DNA from: Mucilaginibacter aquaedulcis
Lineage (GTDB): Bacteria > Bacteroidota > Bacteroidia > Sphingobacteriales > Sphingobacteriaceae
Assembly (NCBI RefSeq): GCF_030409325.1
Contig: NZ_JAUFPR010000002.1
Span: forward strand, 558,001-622,000
Length of the DNA stretch: 64,000 nucleotides
Direction: 5' to 3'
A program made the translations under genes and the position numbers. The notes under the pieces are model-generated. The model made no database searches, was not told the origin of the DNA, and saw only the letters and a program-made list of their open reading frames with translations. This document shows, in pieces, positions 57,201 through 64,000 of this stretch. Each line of letters opens with the position of its first letter. Position 1 is the first letter of the stretch.

Positions 57201-58525
57201 CAATGACCATGATATTTGAAATGTTTGGTGAAATAGCAGCAGAGCAATCTCCAGGTGAACAGGTTCAAAAAATCATGAATATCAAAGTGTTTCAATGGAT
57301 GAATGTGGTAAAACCATTCCGCGAAACAGTTATGGGTGAGTGGAAGGATCAGCAAAGGGTTTATCTTGACCTTGATCGTTTTGCTAATGCTGAAGTTCAG
57401 TTGACCCAACAACTTAATATTGCCCCAGACAGAGTCTTTGACATTGGCGAGCTACTTAATATTCAGCGCACACCAGAACAAATCTATGACGCTCATATGT
57501 TTCATGGCCCAGGTTATCAAGGTATCAAATCATTAAAGGCTATAGGAACTAAAGGCATAACCGGAATTATTGAGGGAGCAGCAGGTAAAGGTTCTTTGTT
57601 AGACAATGCTGGTCAGCTATTTGGTCTGTGGTTGCAATTAACCTTAACAAAGGATCGGATTGCATTCCCGGTAAAGATAAATGAAATAGAGTTTTTTGAG
57701 GAGATGGAAGATCAGCAGGGGCGATTTGAATGTACCTGTGTGCTCACTGAGTTGAATGATGAATTTGCTACGGCCGATTTTGTAATGAAACGTGAAGGAA
57801 AAATATGGGCTATAATTTCGGGCTGGCAAAACAGGCGTTTGGAGATTGATGAGCCTTTGTGGAACGTGTCTATGTCGCCATTGCATAATCGTTTATCTGA
57901 AGAAATAGCACCAGGAATTTTCATGTTCCATCAGGCTTATTCGCGTGTGGTTTCCTGGGATTTTATTCTCAAACGTTACTTTAATCAGGACGAGAAAAAA
58001 TACCATAATACCATCCTACCTAACAAAAGAAAAATATGGATGATAAGCCGTGTTGCTGTAAAAGATGCGGTCAGAAGTCTTCTCAACAAAGCAAAAAAAC
58101 AAGCATATTACCCCATCACTTTTGAAGTAAAAAGTGACGATTTGGGTAAACCCTATGTAAGTGGCGGCATCACCGATGGCATTCATATCTCAATAGCCCA
58201 TAAAGGCACCGATGCGGTAGGGATTGCCCGATTTGACAAACCAGTTGGTATCGATATAGAAACAATTGAGGACCGCGGTGAGGGCTTTTTTAACATGGTT
58301 TTCTCAGATGCTGAAATCAGCTTACTGGAATATAAAGATAAGGCTGAATGGGCAACCCGCTTTTGGGTAGCTAAAGAAGCTTATGGCAAATACTTAGGTA
58401 AAGGCTTACAAGGAAACCCTAAAGCATACACAGTTCAAGAAATTAAAGGCGATGAACTACGCATAAATGACATTTACATCAAAACCTTAAAACATAAAAA
58501 TTATATAATCGGATGGACACAATAG
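54272..58525 (+). CDS. type I polyketide synthase subunit: KS-AT-DH with fused 4'-phosphopantetheinyl transferase
   Basis: 1417 aa. KS (~3-450): Cys207 in DAACASS, EAHGTGT, NIGHAMPAAG. AT-like domain (~545-840): the first motif is FPGLDGLAGG, not FPGQGSQ, and the segment before GHSLGE (Ser605) is shortened; GFHSPF is present. A coiled segment follows, then a double-hotdog dehydratase (~940-1235) with CPYLIDHSLL (His957) and LLDNAGQ (Asp1111, Gln1115), resembling PKS dehydratase/product-template domains. Residues ~1260-1417 are a PPTase: VGIDIE (Asp1328, Glu1330) and WVAKEAYGKYLGKG (Lys1368). The PPTase can activate the ACPs of this operon. It overlaps the ACP ORF by 13 nt. Confidence 0.93.
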   Translation: MKKTDVAVIGMSCIFPGAGNVETFWQNILNKVDSTQIVPPDRIDPVHFDKKTSGVDRFYCNRGGFIPDYKFDPRRFGILPVAIEGTEPDHLLTLDLAYSALEDAGVFKKGLSLEKTGIIIGKGNYAGPGATRAIEIVRTGEQIASLLREILPDLSQPNIEKIKNEYQLRKGRFSADTAMGLIPNLVASLVANRLNLGGVAFTLDAACASSLIAVDHAVQELTSGRCNMVIAGGVHIGQNAAFWSIFSQLGALSRQEKIKPFDTNADGLIIGEGCGFVVLKRLEDAIKDKDKIYAIVKGVGVSSDGSGTSVMSPAAKGQLKAIEQAWKIAGLPAKQIGYLEAHGTGTPLGDKTELETLSQFFGFHPELPNAGIGSVKSNIGHAMPAAGIAGFIKTCLALYHDTLPPTLHCETPLAQMSNTRFSAVQEPKNWSASGLPKLAGVNAFGFGGINAHVVLEGFVSPKKDEVLMLARGSHSALITALETNDYTAGSGNYRVAVFNPTPERIQKATKIAAKNIPWRNKQDIWYTNTPLLSNGGKIAFVFPGLDGLAGGEVATIADYFNITPDNQTKSEGLLSEALGILNKSSILDTALKLLGVRSDMNAGHSLGEWLAARSSELAEECSVLELLDVLNPETFDLKDSRFIAVGCGVDQLEPVIAGINNLYLSNDNCPQQIILCGNKSALDELVPLLKQKQIFHQILPFQSGFHSPFVADKLDLILDGMRNMQFRKTTTPLWSATTLDLYPEGFEAIRQLSAEHLIKPVRFRELTEKLYNQGARVFIQVGSGGLVGFIDDTLKGKNFSTIASSVPVRSGLTQLQRVLAALFVEGKEVGLEFMGIKKATPFKNTTGIKLQLGSPIVHDLNSLKNITVKQQHPVKSDALLVDVADPILRAFNNNMAEIMDIQSEMLQMFQNRASQPVTRTLQTVAIQSVVKSQPQKRVPFSKQLDVSLDNCPYLIDHSLLRQPKDWHCVEDMDPVIPMTMIFEMFGEIAAEQSPGEQVQKIMNIKVFQWMNVVKPFRETVMGEWKDQQRVYLDLDRFANAEVQLTQQLNIAPDRVFDIGELLNIQRTPEQIYDAHMFHGPGYQGIKSLKAIGTKGITGIIEGAAGKGSLLDNAGQLFGLWLQLTLTKDRIAFPVKINEIEFFEEMEDQQGRFECTCVLTELNDEFATADFVMKREGKIWAIISGWQNRRLEIDEPLWNVSMSPLHNRLSEEIAPGIFMFHQAYSRVVSWDFILKRYFNQDEKKYHNTILPNKRKIWMISRVAVKDAVRSLLNKAKKQAYYPITFEVKSDDLGKPYVSGGITDGIHISIAHKGTDAVGIARFDKPVGIDIETIEDRGEGFFNMVFSDAEISLLEYKDKAEWATRFWVAKEAYGKYLGKGLQGNPKAYTVQEIKGDELRINDIYIKTLKHKNYIIGWTQ

Positions 58526-58812
58526 TATCAACAACAAAAATGAACAGCGACGAGATCTTTGATCTGATGAAACAATTTATAACCGAAGTTATAGGCGAAG
58601 AATTTGTTGAAGAGATGGATATCACACCCGAAAGTTCATTCACTAAAGATCTCGAAATGGATAGTATCGAAATTGTATCCTTCTCTGAAAAGATAAAGGC
58701 TCACTTCGGCAATGAGATTGATTTTACAGGTTGGTTATCATCCATGGATCTTGATCAGCTTATCAATTTAAATTTAGGTATGATCATCAATTACATTCAC
58801 GAATGCCAATAA
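58513..58812 (+). CDS. free-standing acyl carrier protein
   Basis: 99 aa from the ATG at 58513, which overlaps the upstream synthase; an ATG at 58540 gives a more typical 90-aa ACP. The phosphopantetheine site is Ser51 (42 in the short form) in LEMDSIEIVSFSEK, the ACP pattern DS(I/L). Acidic helices (EVIGEEFVEEMDITPESS) fit a carrier protein. It may receive the finished chain for transfer to the tailoring enzymes, or act as a loading carrier. The reading frame overlaps the following hydrolase by 10 nt, implying translational coupling. Confidence 0.93.
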   Translation: MDTIVSTTKMNSDEIFDLMKQFITEVIGEEFVEEMDITPESSFTKDLEMDSIEIVSFSEKIKAHFGNEIDFTGWLSSMDLDQLINLNLGMIINYIHECQ

Positions 58813-59564
58813 TAAAAATAAACAACAGGAATGTACATATACAGGAACTTAACAAGGGTGCGGCAGAAACTGTGTTACTGATTCATGGTATGTTCAGCAA
58901 TCTTTCTGTTTATTATTTTAACATAGCGCCCATACTTGCTGAGAATTTTCATGTGGTAATGTATGACCTGAAAAGCCATGGAATGAGCGAACGTACACAG
59001 AACGGATATGATCTGAAAAGTATGACTGATGATTTATGTGCGCTTATGGAAGCTTTAAATCTTGACAACATACACCTGGCTGGTTATAGTTTTGGCGGCC
59101 TTATTGCACTTAAAATGGCTTCACGTTTCCCAGAAAAAATAAACAAACTGGCCGTTATAGAGGCACCTGATCCTAAAGATGAAAAGGCCCGTGGCATTAT
59201 TGATGATTACAGCCGGGCGTTTTTAGAGCATTATGTGGAGAACTTTACCGACACTACCAAGGTAAAAATGGGTAAACGCCAAATGGATCGAAATCACCGG
59301 ATGTATGAATACCTTTTTTATCAAACCAGTATCAAAGCTGATATGATAGCTGAAAAGGATTTTTTGAATGATGCCAGTATTTCTGTTTTAGATAAGCCTA
59401 CACTCCTGCTTTATGGCGTCGATTCAAATTGCCTGGAAACCGGACAATGGCTGAATCAAAAAATTAAGCGATCTGAATTGATATCTGTACCCGGCGATCA
59501 TAATATTCCGATACAAGAACCCATAACGCTTGGTATAATGATGGATACATTTTTTAAGAATTGA
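58803..59564 (+). CDS. alpha/beta hydrolase, probable thioesterase-like chain-release enzyme
   Basis: The 253-aa protein carries LLIHGMFSNLSVYYF (HG oxyanion motif), VMYDLKSHGMSE, nucleophile Ser96 in GYSFGG, an acid in LLYGVDSNCLE and catalytic His in VPGDHNIPIQEP. No signal peptide. In a carrier-protein-based lipid pathway this type of enzyme usually hydrolyses or transfers the acyl chain from the ACP, so a release or proofreading role is inferred from position. Its ATG lies inside the ACP gene. Confidence 0.85.
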   Translation: MPIIKINNRNVHIQELNKGAAETVLLIHGMFSNLSVYYFNIAPILAENFHVVMYDLKSHGMSERTQNGYDLKSMTDDLCALMEALNLDNIHLAGYSFGGLIALKMASRFPEKINKLAVIEAPDPKDEKARGIIDDYSRAFLEHYVENFTDTTKVKMGKRQMDRNHRMYEYLFYQTSIKADMIAEKDFLNDASISVLDKPTLLLYGVDSNCLETGQWLNQKIKRSELISVPGDHNIPIQEPITLGIMMDTFFKN

Positions 59565-59589
59565 ATACTACACTTAAAACATCTACCTA

Positions 59590-60795
59590 ATGGCAAAGTT
59601 TGTATTTGTTGTTCCTCCTTTAACCGGGCATGTCAACCCAACCTTAAGTATGGGTGCTGTTTTACTTCAGCGTGGTCACCGTGTTGGTTGGATTACGCTT
59701 GATGAGTCATTAGCTTTAAAATTGCCGAAGGGCGGTGAACTATTGCATATTAGCTACAATGAAAATGACCGGCAAAAGCAAGAAAGCGGACAATACCTGG
59801 ATATCATCACTAAAAAAATAGTGTATGGAATTGATAGTATTAAGTTTTTGTACGAGGAAGTACTGATCCCCCTTAATCGTCACAGTTATGAAGGTATTGT
59901 TAATTTGCTTGATCAATTTGAACCTGACCTCGTAATTACAGATCACCAAATGTTTGCGGGTGCCATTGCTGCCGTTAATAAAAATCTGCCGTACGCTACA
60001 ACAGTAACAGCACCTGCAGCTGTCAAAGTAATGGATGAGCTTCCAAAAGTTCATGAATGGGAGATAAATCAAATTGTAGCGCTGCAGCGAGAATTTGGTG
60101 TTAACGGTGCAACCTCAGTAGCATGTTCAAATCTCCTTACCATGGTGCTTACATCTCAAGCCTTTTTTGGTGACATGGAATTACCATCTTACTATCGTTT
60201 TACAGGTCCTGTTATCAATCGGCGATCATCAGTCATCAAATTTGATTGGTACAGACTTCAGGCAAGTTCTAAACCGAAAATATTTGTGAGCATCGGTACT
60301 ACCTTTGATCACGAACATAAAAAAGCATTTTTCGCCAAAGTTATTGAGGCCTTAGGTAATGAAGAACTTACCGTTGTGTTAGTTTCAGACCCTGCTTTGT
60401 TTGATGCATGGCCAGAAAATTTCATTGTAAAAAAACAAGTACCACAGTTAGAACTACTTCCACACCTTGATGCTGTAGTGTGTCACGGTGGTCATAATAC
60501 GGTTTGCGAAACATTATGGAATGGTTTACCTATGGTAGTTATACCTATAGCATATGATCAATCACACGTTGCCGGACGTGTAGTGCGTACAGGCGCTGGG
60601 CAGCGTTTAAACTTTAACCGGTTTAAAGCTACACACCTCAAAGAAACCGTTTGGGAAGTATTGGGTAACCCAACTTATAAAGAAGCTGCCGAACAACTGA
60701 AAAAGTCATTTATAGAAGCCGGTGGCACAGAAACGGCGGTGGATATGCTTGAACAAATAACCCATAAACAATCTTTGGAAGTTTTAAAAAACTAA
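59590..60795 (+). CDS. GT1-family glycosyltransferase (macrolide/UGT-type), copy 1
   Basis: The 401-aa GT-B protein starts FVFVVPPLTGHVNPTLSMG, typical of UGT/MGT enzymes acting on lipophilic aglycones. The C-terminal donor domain carries VSIGTTFD and the signature VVCHGGHNTVCETLWNGLPM followed by PIAYDQ. The donor is a UDP- or dTDP-sugar; the acceptor is presumably a hydroxyl of the polyketide or lipid product. It is paralogous to the next gene and of equal length. It has no TM helix and probably works at the cytoplasmic face. The gap to the next gene is 9 nt. Confidence 0.93.
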   Translation: MAKFVFVVPPLTGHVNPTLSMGAVLLQRGHRVGWITLDESLALKLPKGGELLHISYNENDRQKQESGQYLDIITKKIVYGIDSIKFLYEEVLIPLNRHSYEGIVNLLDQFEPDLVITDHQMFAGAIAAVNKNLPYATTVTAPAAVKVMDELPKVHEWEINQIVALQREFGVNGATSVACSNLLTMVLTSQAFFGDMELPSYYRFTGPVINRRSSVIKFDWYRLQASSKPKIFVSIGTTFDHEHKKAFFAKVIEALGNEELTVVLVSDPALFDAWPENFIVKKQVPQLELLPHLDAVVCHGGHNTVCETLWNGLPMVVIPIAYDQSHVAGRVVRTGAGQRLNFNRFKATHLKETVWEVLGNPTYKEAAEQLKKSFIEAGGTETAVDMLEQITHKQSLEVLKN

Positions 60796-60804
60796 AGCGC
60801 TATC

Positions 60805-62010
60805 ATGGCAAAATTTTTATTTGTTGTTCCACCATTTTTTGGTCACATAAGCCCTACATTAAGTATTGGTGCAAGCTTAATTAACCGTGGTCATGAAGTA
60901 AAATGGCTTGGCCTTACTCCTCTTGCAGAAAAACATGTTCCGGCGGGTGGAGAATATATACTACCAGAAACTGAACTTGAAGAATATCAGGATGAAATAG
61001 CGCTGATATTAAAACGCCAGGATGATGGCCCTACATGTTCCGGCCCAGAAGTAATGAAACTCGCGTTGGAAGAAACCTACGTACCATTCGCCAGAATAAT
61101 GATGCCAGGCCTAAGCAACTTTGTTGACACCTGGAAACCGGACGTGATCATTAACGACTGCATAACTTTTGCAGGTGCATTATGTGCTCATATAAAAGGC
61201 ATTCCCTGTGTAACTACTACACCTGTACCACCCGATGTATTGGGCGACACAGCAAATAGCGCTCCCAAAATATTTGAGTGGCAGCAAAATCTGATAAAAA
61301 ACTTACAGCAAGAGTTTGGAGTATATGGAGATGAGATCCTTATCCATTCGCACAAACTCAATATGATATTTACTTCGCAGGCTTTTGCCGGTTTTAATGA
61401 AGTACCTCAGCACATGAAATTTGTTGGCCCTGTAAAAGGCAGACCGAATAATGCCTCCTTTGATTGGGAGCGGTTATCAAAAACCACCACACCAAGGGTT
61501 TTTGTATCCTTGGGTACCTTGCTTGTGGATATACGTAAAGAGTTTTTTCAAAAATTGATCACCGCCTTTGCCAATCAGCCTGTAACTATTATCGCAGCTA
61601 CTAATCCTGATATTTTTGAGGAATGGCCTGAGAATTTCATCGTAAATGGATTTGTACCGCAAACAGAACTAATGCCTTATATGGATGCAGTAATATGCCA
61701 TGGCGGTTTCAATACTGTGAATGACACTTTCACGAATGGCTTACCGATGCTGATCACCCCTATCGCTTATGATCATTTCCATACGGCAAAGCTTATTGAG
61801 AACTCCGGAGCCGGGATTAGTATACGTTACAAACGATTAAGAATATCCGATCTGCAAAACACAGTTTTTGAGTTATTGCAAAACCCTCAGTATCGGAATG
61901 CTGCAATGAAAATAAAGGAAACATTTATAGCAGCTGGCGGAAATGATAAAGCAGTACAATTGCTGGAAGATTTTGCTGAAGCTGAAAAAATTTTAGAGCC
62001 ATTGAATTAA
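60805..62010 (+). CDS. GT1-family glycosyltransferase, copy 2
   Basis: 401 aa, clearly homologous to the preceding gene: FLFVVPPFFGHISPTLSIGA at the N-terminus, SLGTLLVD in the donor domain, then CHGGFNTVNDTFTNGLPM and PIAYDHFHTA. The first CHGG motif is kept, but the residue after it is Phe in place of His, and acceptor-domain sequences differ (QDDGPTCSGPEVMKLALEE). Retention of both copies suggests two sugar additions or two acceptors. Tandem duplication inside the operon is inferred from equal length and colinear motifs. Confidence 0.93.
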   Translation: MAKFLFVVPPFFGHISPTLSIGASLINRGHEVKWLGLTPLAEKHVPAGGEYILPETELEEYQDEIALILKRQDDGPTCSGPEVMKLALEETYVPFARIMMPGLSNFVDTWKPDVIINDCITFAGALCAHIKGIPCVTTTPVPPDVLGDTANSAPKIFEWQQNLIKNLQQEFGVYGDEILIHSHKLNMIFTSQAFAGFNEVPQHMKFVGPVKGRPNNASFDWERLSKTTTPRVFVSLGTLLVDIRKEFFQKLITAFANQPVTIIAATNPDIFEEWPENFIVNGFVPQTELMPYMDAVICHGGFNTVNDTFTNGLPMLITPIAYDHFHTAKLIENSGAGISIRYKRLRISDLQNTVFELLQNPQYRNAAMKIKETFIAAGGNDKAVQLLEDFAEAEKILEPLN

Positions 62011-62018
62011 TTGATGGA

Positions 62019-63299
62019 ATGAGAAGAAAATTACTGTTTATTGAACGAATGCTTCATGGTGATGGAAACTATGCATTCAACGCGCTTTTGCCCACAAGAA
62101 TAAGGGGTACTTTTAGGGAAGCTGAAATACGGCAGGCATTGGAAGGATTACAAAAAAATCATGCTTTACTTAATGCTATAGTTAAAGACGATGAAAAAGG
62201 ATATCCCTGGTTTGTTGTTGACGAAGCAAATCCGGTTAAAATTCCAATTCGTACCTTGATGCGAAATGATGAAGACGATTGGCAAACAGAGTCGGTAAAA
62301 GAGTGGTCAAAAGCTTTTGATGGTTACAAAACTCCATTGATGCGCCTGGTTTGGATCAAAGGTGAATTGATTTCCGAATTAATATTTGTAATGCATCACT
62401 GCCTTTTTGATGGCCGTTCCGCATTAATGATTCTGGAGGAGTTCCTCCAATTATTAGATGATCCTGACGTAGCTATTACTCCCGAATTACCTATATCAAA
62501 CATCAGTGACGTGGTTCCGCAATCAATGCTGAATAATAGGTTTTATAATATTGTAGCAAAATTAGCCATAGGTGCTGCCTCTTTAACCTTATCCCTTATA
62601 CCATCTAAAAACCGACCCAAAGTAAGAAAAAACGATTATCTAATTCACTGGAGGTTTGATAAGGAAACTACTACTGCCTTCCTTGCCCGATGTAAAAATG
62701 AAAACGTCAGAGCACACAGCGTTATTTGTGCTATAATCCTGGATGCATTTAAGCAGGTTCAACGGAAGAAAGCGAAAAACAAGATCTTATGTCCGGTTGA
62801 TATACGCAGCTTCAATCCGCAAATAAAGAAAAACAACATTTTCGCTTTCGCATTAATGATATTGGTTTCAGCTTATCCAGAAAGTGATTTTTTCAGTAAT
62901 GCCAGGGCTATTCAAAAAGATATAGATAAGCGGATGGCCAAGCTCAATCCATATAAAATCATCATGCTTTTCGAGGCAGCACACGGATCGCTGCATAAAA
63001 TTGTAGATTTTTTAAGGCATCAGAAACCGGGAAATGATTGTATGTTTTCAAACCTTGGTAAAATTGACATTCCACATCAATATCAATCGTTTGAACTTGA
63101 AAACATATTCAGTCCGTCGGTTATGGTACCAGAAGGTCATGCAACTGCCTTTACTACTTCAACTCATATGGGTGAAATAGATTTTTCTTTCATAAGCAAT
63201 GAAAATAGTTTATCCTTTGAAGATGCTAAAGCTATTAAAGATAAAATGATAAATACCATAACAAGATTGGCCGCAACCAAAGAACTTAGTATAGCGTAA
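62019..63299 (+). CDS. condensation-superfamily acyltransferase (PapA/WES-like), copy 1
   Basis: The 426-aa protein carries the superfamily catalytic motif HHCLFDGRSA (His126, His127, Asp131). The N-terminal half (LQKNHALLNAIVKDDEKGYP) and the second-domain regions (VRAHSVICAIILDAFKQ, ILCPVDIRSFNPQIKKNN, FSNLGKIDIP) follow the two-lobed chloramphenicol-acetyltransferase-like fold. Mycobacterial Pap proteins of this type acylate sugars or diols with polyketide chains, so ester formation on the glycolipid is plausible. No adenylation or carrier domain is attached. It overlaps the next start codon by one base (TAATG), so the two are translationally coupled. Confidence 0.88.
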   Translation: MRRKLLFIERMLHGDGNYAFNALLPTRIRGTFREAEIRQALEGLQKNHALLNAIVKDDEKGYPWFVVDEANPVKIPIRTLMRNDEDDWQTESVKEWSKAFDGYKTPLMRLVWIKGELISELIFVMHHCLFDGRSALMILEEFLQLLDDPDVAITPELPISNISDVVPQSMLNNRFYNIVAKLAIGAASLTLSLIPSKNRPKVRKNDYLIHWRFDKETTTAFLARCKNENVRAHSVICAIILDAFKQVQRKKAKNKILCPVDIRSFNPQIKKNNIFAFALMILVSAYPESDFFSNARAIQKDIDKRMAKLNPYKIIMLFEAAHGSLHKIVDFLRHQKPGNDCMFSNLGKIDIPHQYQSFELENIFSPSVMVPEGHATAFTTSTHMGEIDFSFISNENSLSFEDAKAIKDKMINTITRLAATKELSIA

Positions 63300-64000
63300 T
63301 GAAAAGAAAACTGCTATTTGGTGAAAGAGTGCTTCATGGAGATGGATCCCTACCCTTCAACGGCGTTATTCCCTTCAGGTTACGCGGCGTGTTTGAGGAG
63401 GTTAATATTCAATATGCGTTATTGCGCATACAGCAAAAACATCCCTGGCTTAATGCTTTTGTACAAAATGATGATAAATTAATGCCCTGGTTTATTATTA
63501 ATGAAGCAAAACCAATCAGAATACCTTTACGAATAGTGAACCGGACCGATGATAGTGATTGGCAAACAGAGGTTCACAGGGAGTTACTCACCCCTTTTGA
63601 TACCGCAAGCGGTCCACTTTTGCGTTTGGTATGGATGAAAGATCATAACGTATCTGACATGATCATCACCATCCACCATTGTTTATGCGATGGTGGTTCA
63701 GCTATGAGCATATTAGCCGAATTGCTTCAGATTTTAGATGATCCTAATGCAAACATCGGCACAGAAGCTCCAATAAAAGGTATTGAAGATATTATTCCTC
63801 CGACTATTCTTAATAACAAAACCAAACAAATAAAAGCTAAACTAATTGGTAGCCTGGCTGCCGTGGCTTTGAAGCTAATTCTGGTAAAGAAAAAGCCTAA
63901 TGACCGGGGAAAAGATTACATGATTCATTGGAAATTTGATGAAGAATTAAGTAAGGATATCATTGTTTACTGTAAATCAGCAGGCATAACAGTGAACACC
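63299..64000 (+). CDS. condensation-superfamily acyltransferase, copy 2 (3' end outside window)
   Basis: Starting at the ATG that overlaps the previous stop, 234 codons are visible before the right edge. The N-terminus MKRKLLFGERVLHGDGSLPF parallels the previous gene, and the catalytic motif HHCLCDGGSA falls at the same residue numbers (His126, His127, Asp131). It is a tandem paralog. The C-terminal half, and any further operon genes, lie beyond the window. Confidence 0.88.
   Translation, partial: MKRKLLFGERVLHGDGSLPFNGVIPFRLRGVFEEVNIQYALLRIQQKHPWLNAFVQNDDKLMPWFIINEAKPIRIPLRIVNRTDDSDWQTEVHRELLTPFDTASGPLLRLVWMKDHNVSDMIITIHHCLCDGGSAMSILAELLQILDDPNANIGTEAPIKGIEDIIPPTILNNKTKQIKAKLIGSLAAVALKLILVKKKPNDRGKDYMIHWKFDEELSKDIIVYCKSAGITVNT

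Noticed and set aside
1..64000. tRNA, rRNA, CRISPR array, insertion sequence or integrase
   Set aside because: No cloverleaf-like spacer, ribosomal RNA signature, regularly spaced repeats, transposase or integrase motifs were seen on either strand by reading; a computed scan was not possible.

Overview
The window looks like chromosomal DNA of a soil or freshwater Bacteroidota of the family Sphingobacteriaceae (Mucilaginibacter/Pedobacter-like). The family assignment is inferred from gene content, not from a marker gene. Evidence is the SusC/SusD pair, GH9/GH20/GH92 glycosidases, a RemB/Wzi-like outer-membrane protein, DUF2723, TAnnTTTG-type -7 promoter elements, weak Shine-Dalgarno sites and AT-rich spacers. 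No rRNA, tRNA, CRISPR array, transposase or integrase was recognised.

Layout. 1-6.4 kb: two alpha/beta hydrolases (one cut by the left edge), small proteins, a VOC protein, a DUF1801 protein and a GH9 glycosidase. 6.4-15.1 kb: a GH20 hexosaminidase, then a tetR-controlled tripartite RND efflux operon with recognisable repeated operators. 15.2-28.5 kb: DinB-like protein, MFS transporter, a DisA_N/DACNV-like nucleotide-sensor protein, an outer-membrane barrel with an N-terminal module resembling atypical kinases, a large GAF-like protein, then ppk1 with a SdiA-regulated-like lipoprotein and a PAP2 phosphatase, and an HD + Pycsar-effector-like membrane protein. 28.6-38.6 kb: DUF2723 membrane protein, RemB-like barrel, aquaporin, and a myo-inositol module (inositol oxygenase, sodium/solute symporter, divergent LacI regulator). 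38.6-46.4 kb: a GH92 mannosidase, then a SusC/SusD pair whose long leader carries a SAM-I riboswitch followed by a 37-codon ORF ending in Cys/Met codons and a hairpin.

47.2-64.0 kb: the most unusual region, a tightly packed one-direction operon for a predicted polyketide/PUFA-synthase-type glycolipid. A 2350-aa megasynthase (degenerate plus intact PfaD-like flavin barrel, KS, AT, two ACPs, KR) is followed by a 1417-aa megasynthase (KS, AT, DH, fused phosphopantetheinyl transferase), a free ACP, an alpha/beta hydrolase, two paralogous GT1 glycosyltransferases and two paralogous condensation/PapA-type acyltransferases, the last cut by the right edge. All activities for building, partly reducing, releasing, glycosylating and acylating a long chain are present. 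The product is unknown.

All calls come from reading the sequence and the translated proteins. No database search was run. Residue numbers for key motifs were counted from the given coordinates, and domain borders are approximate.
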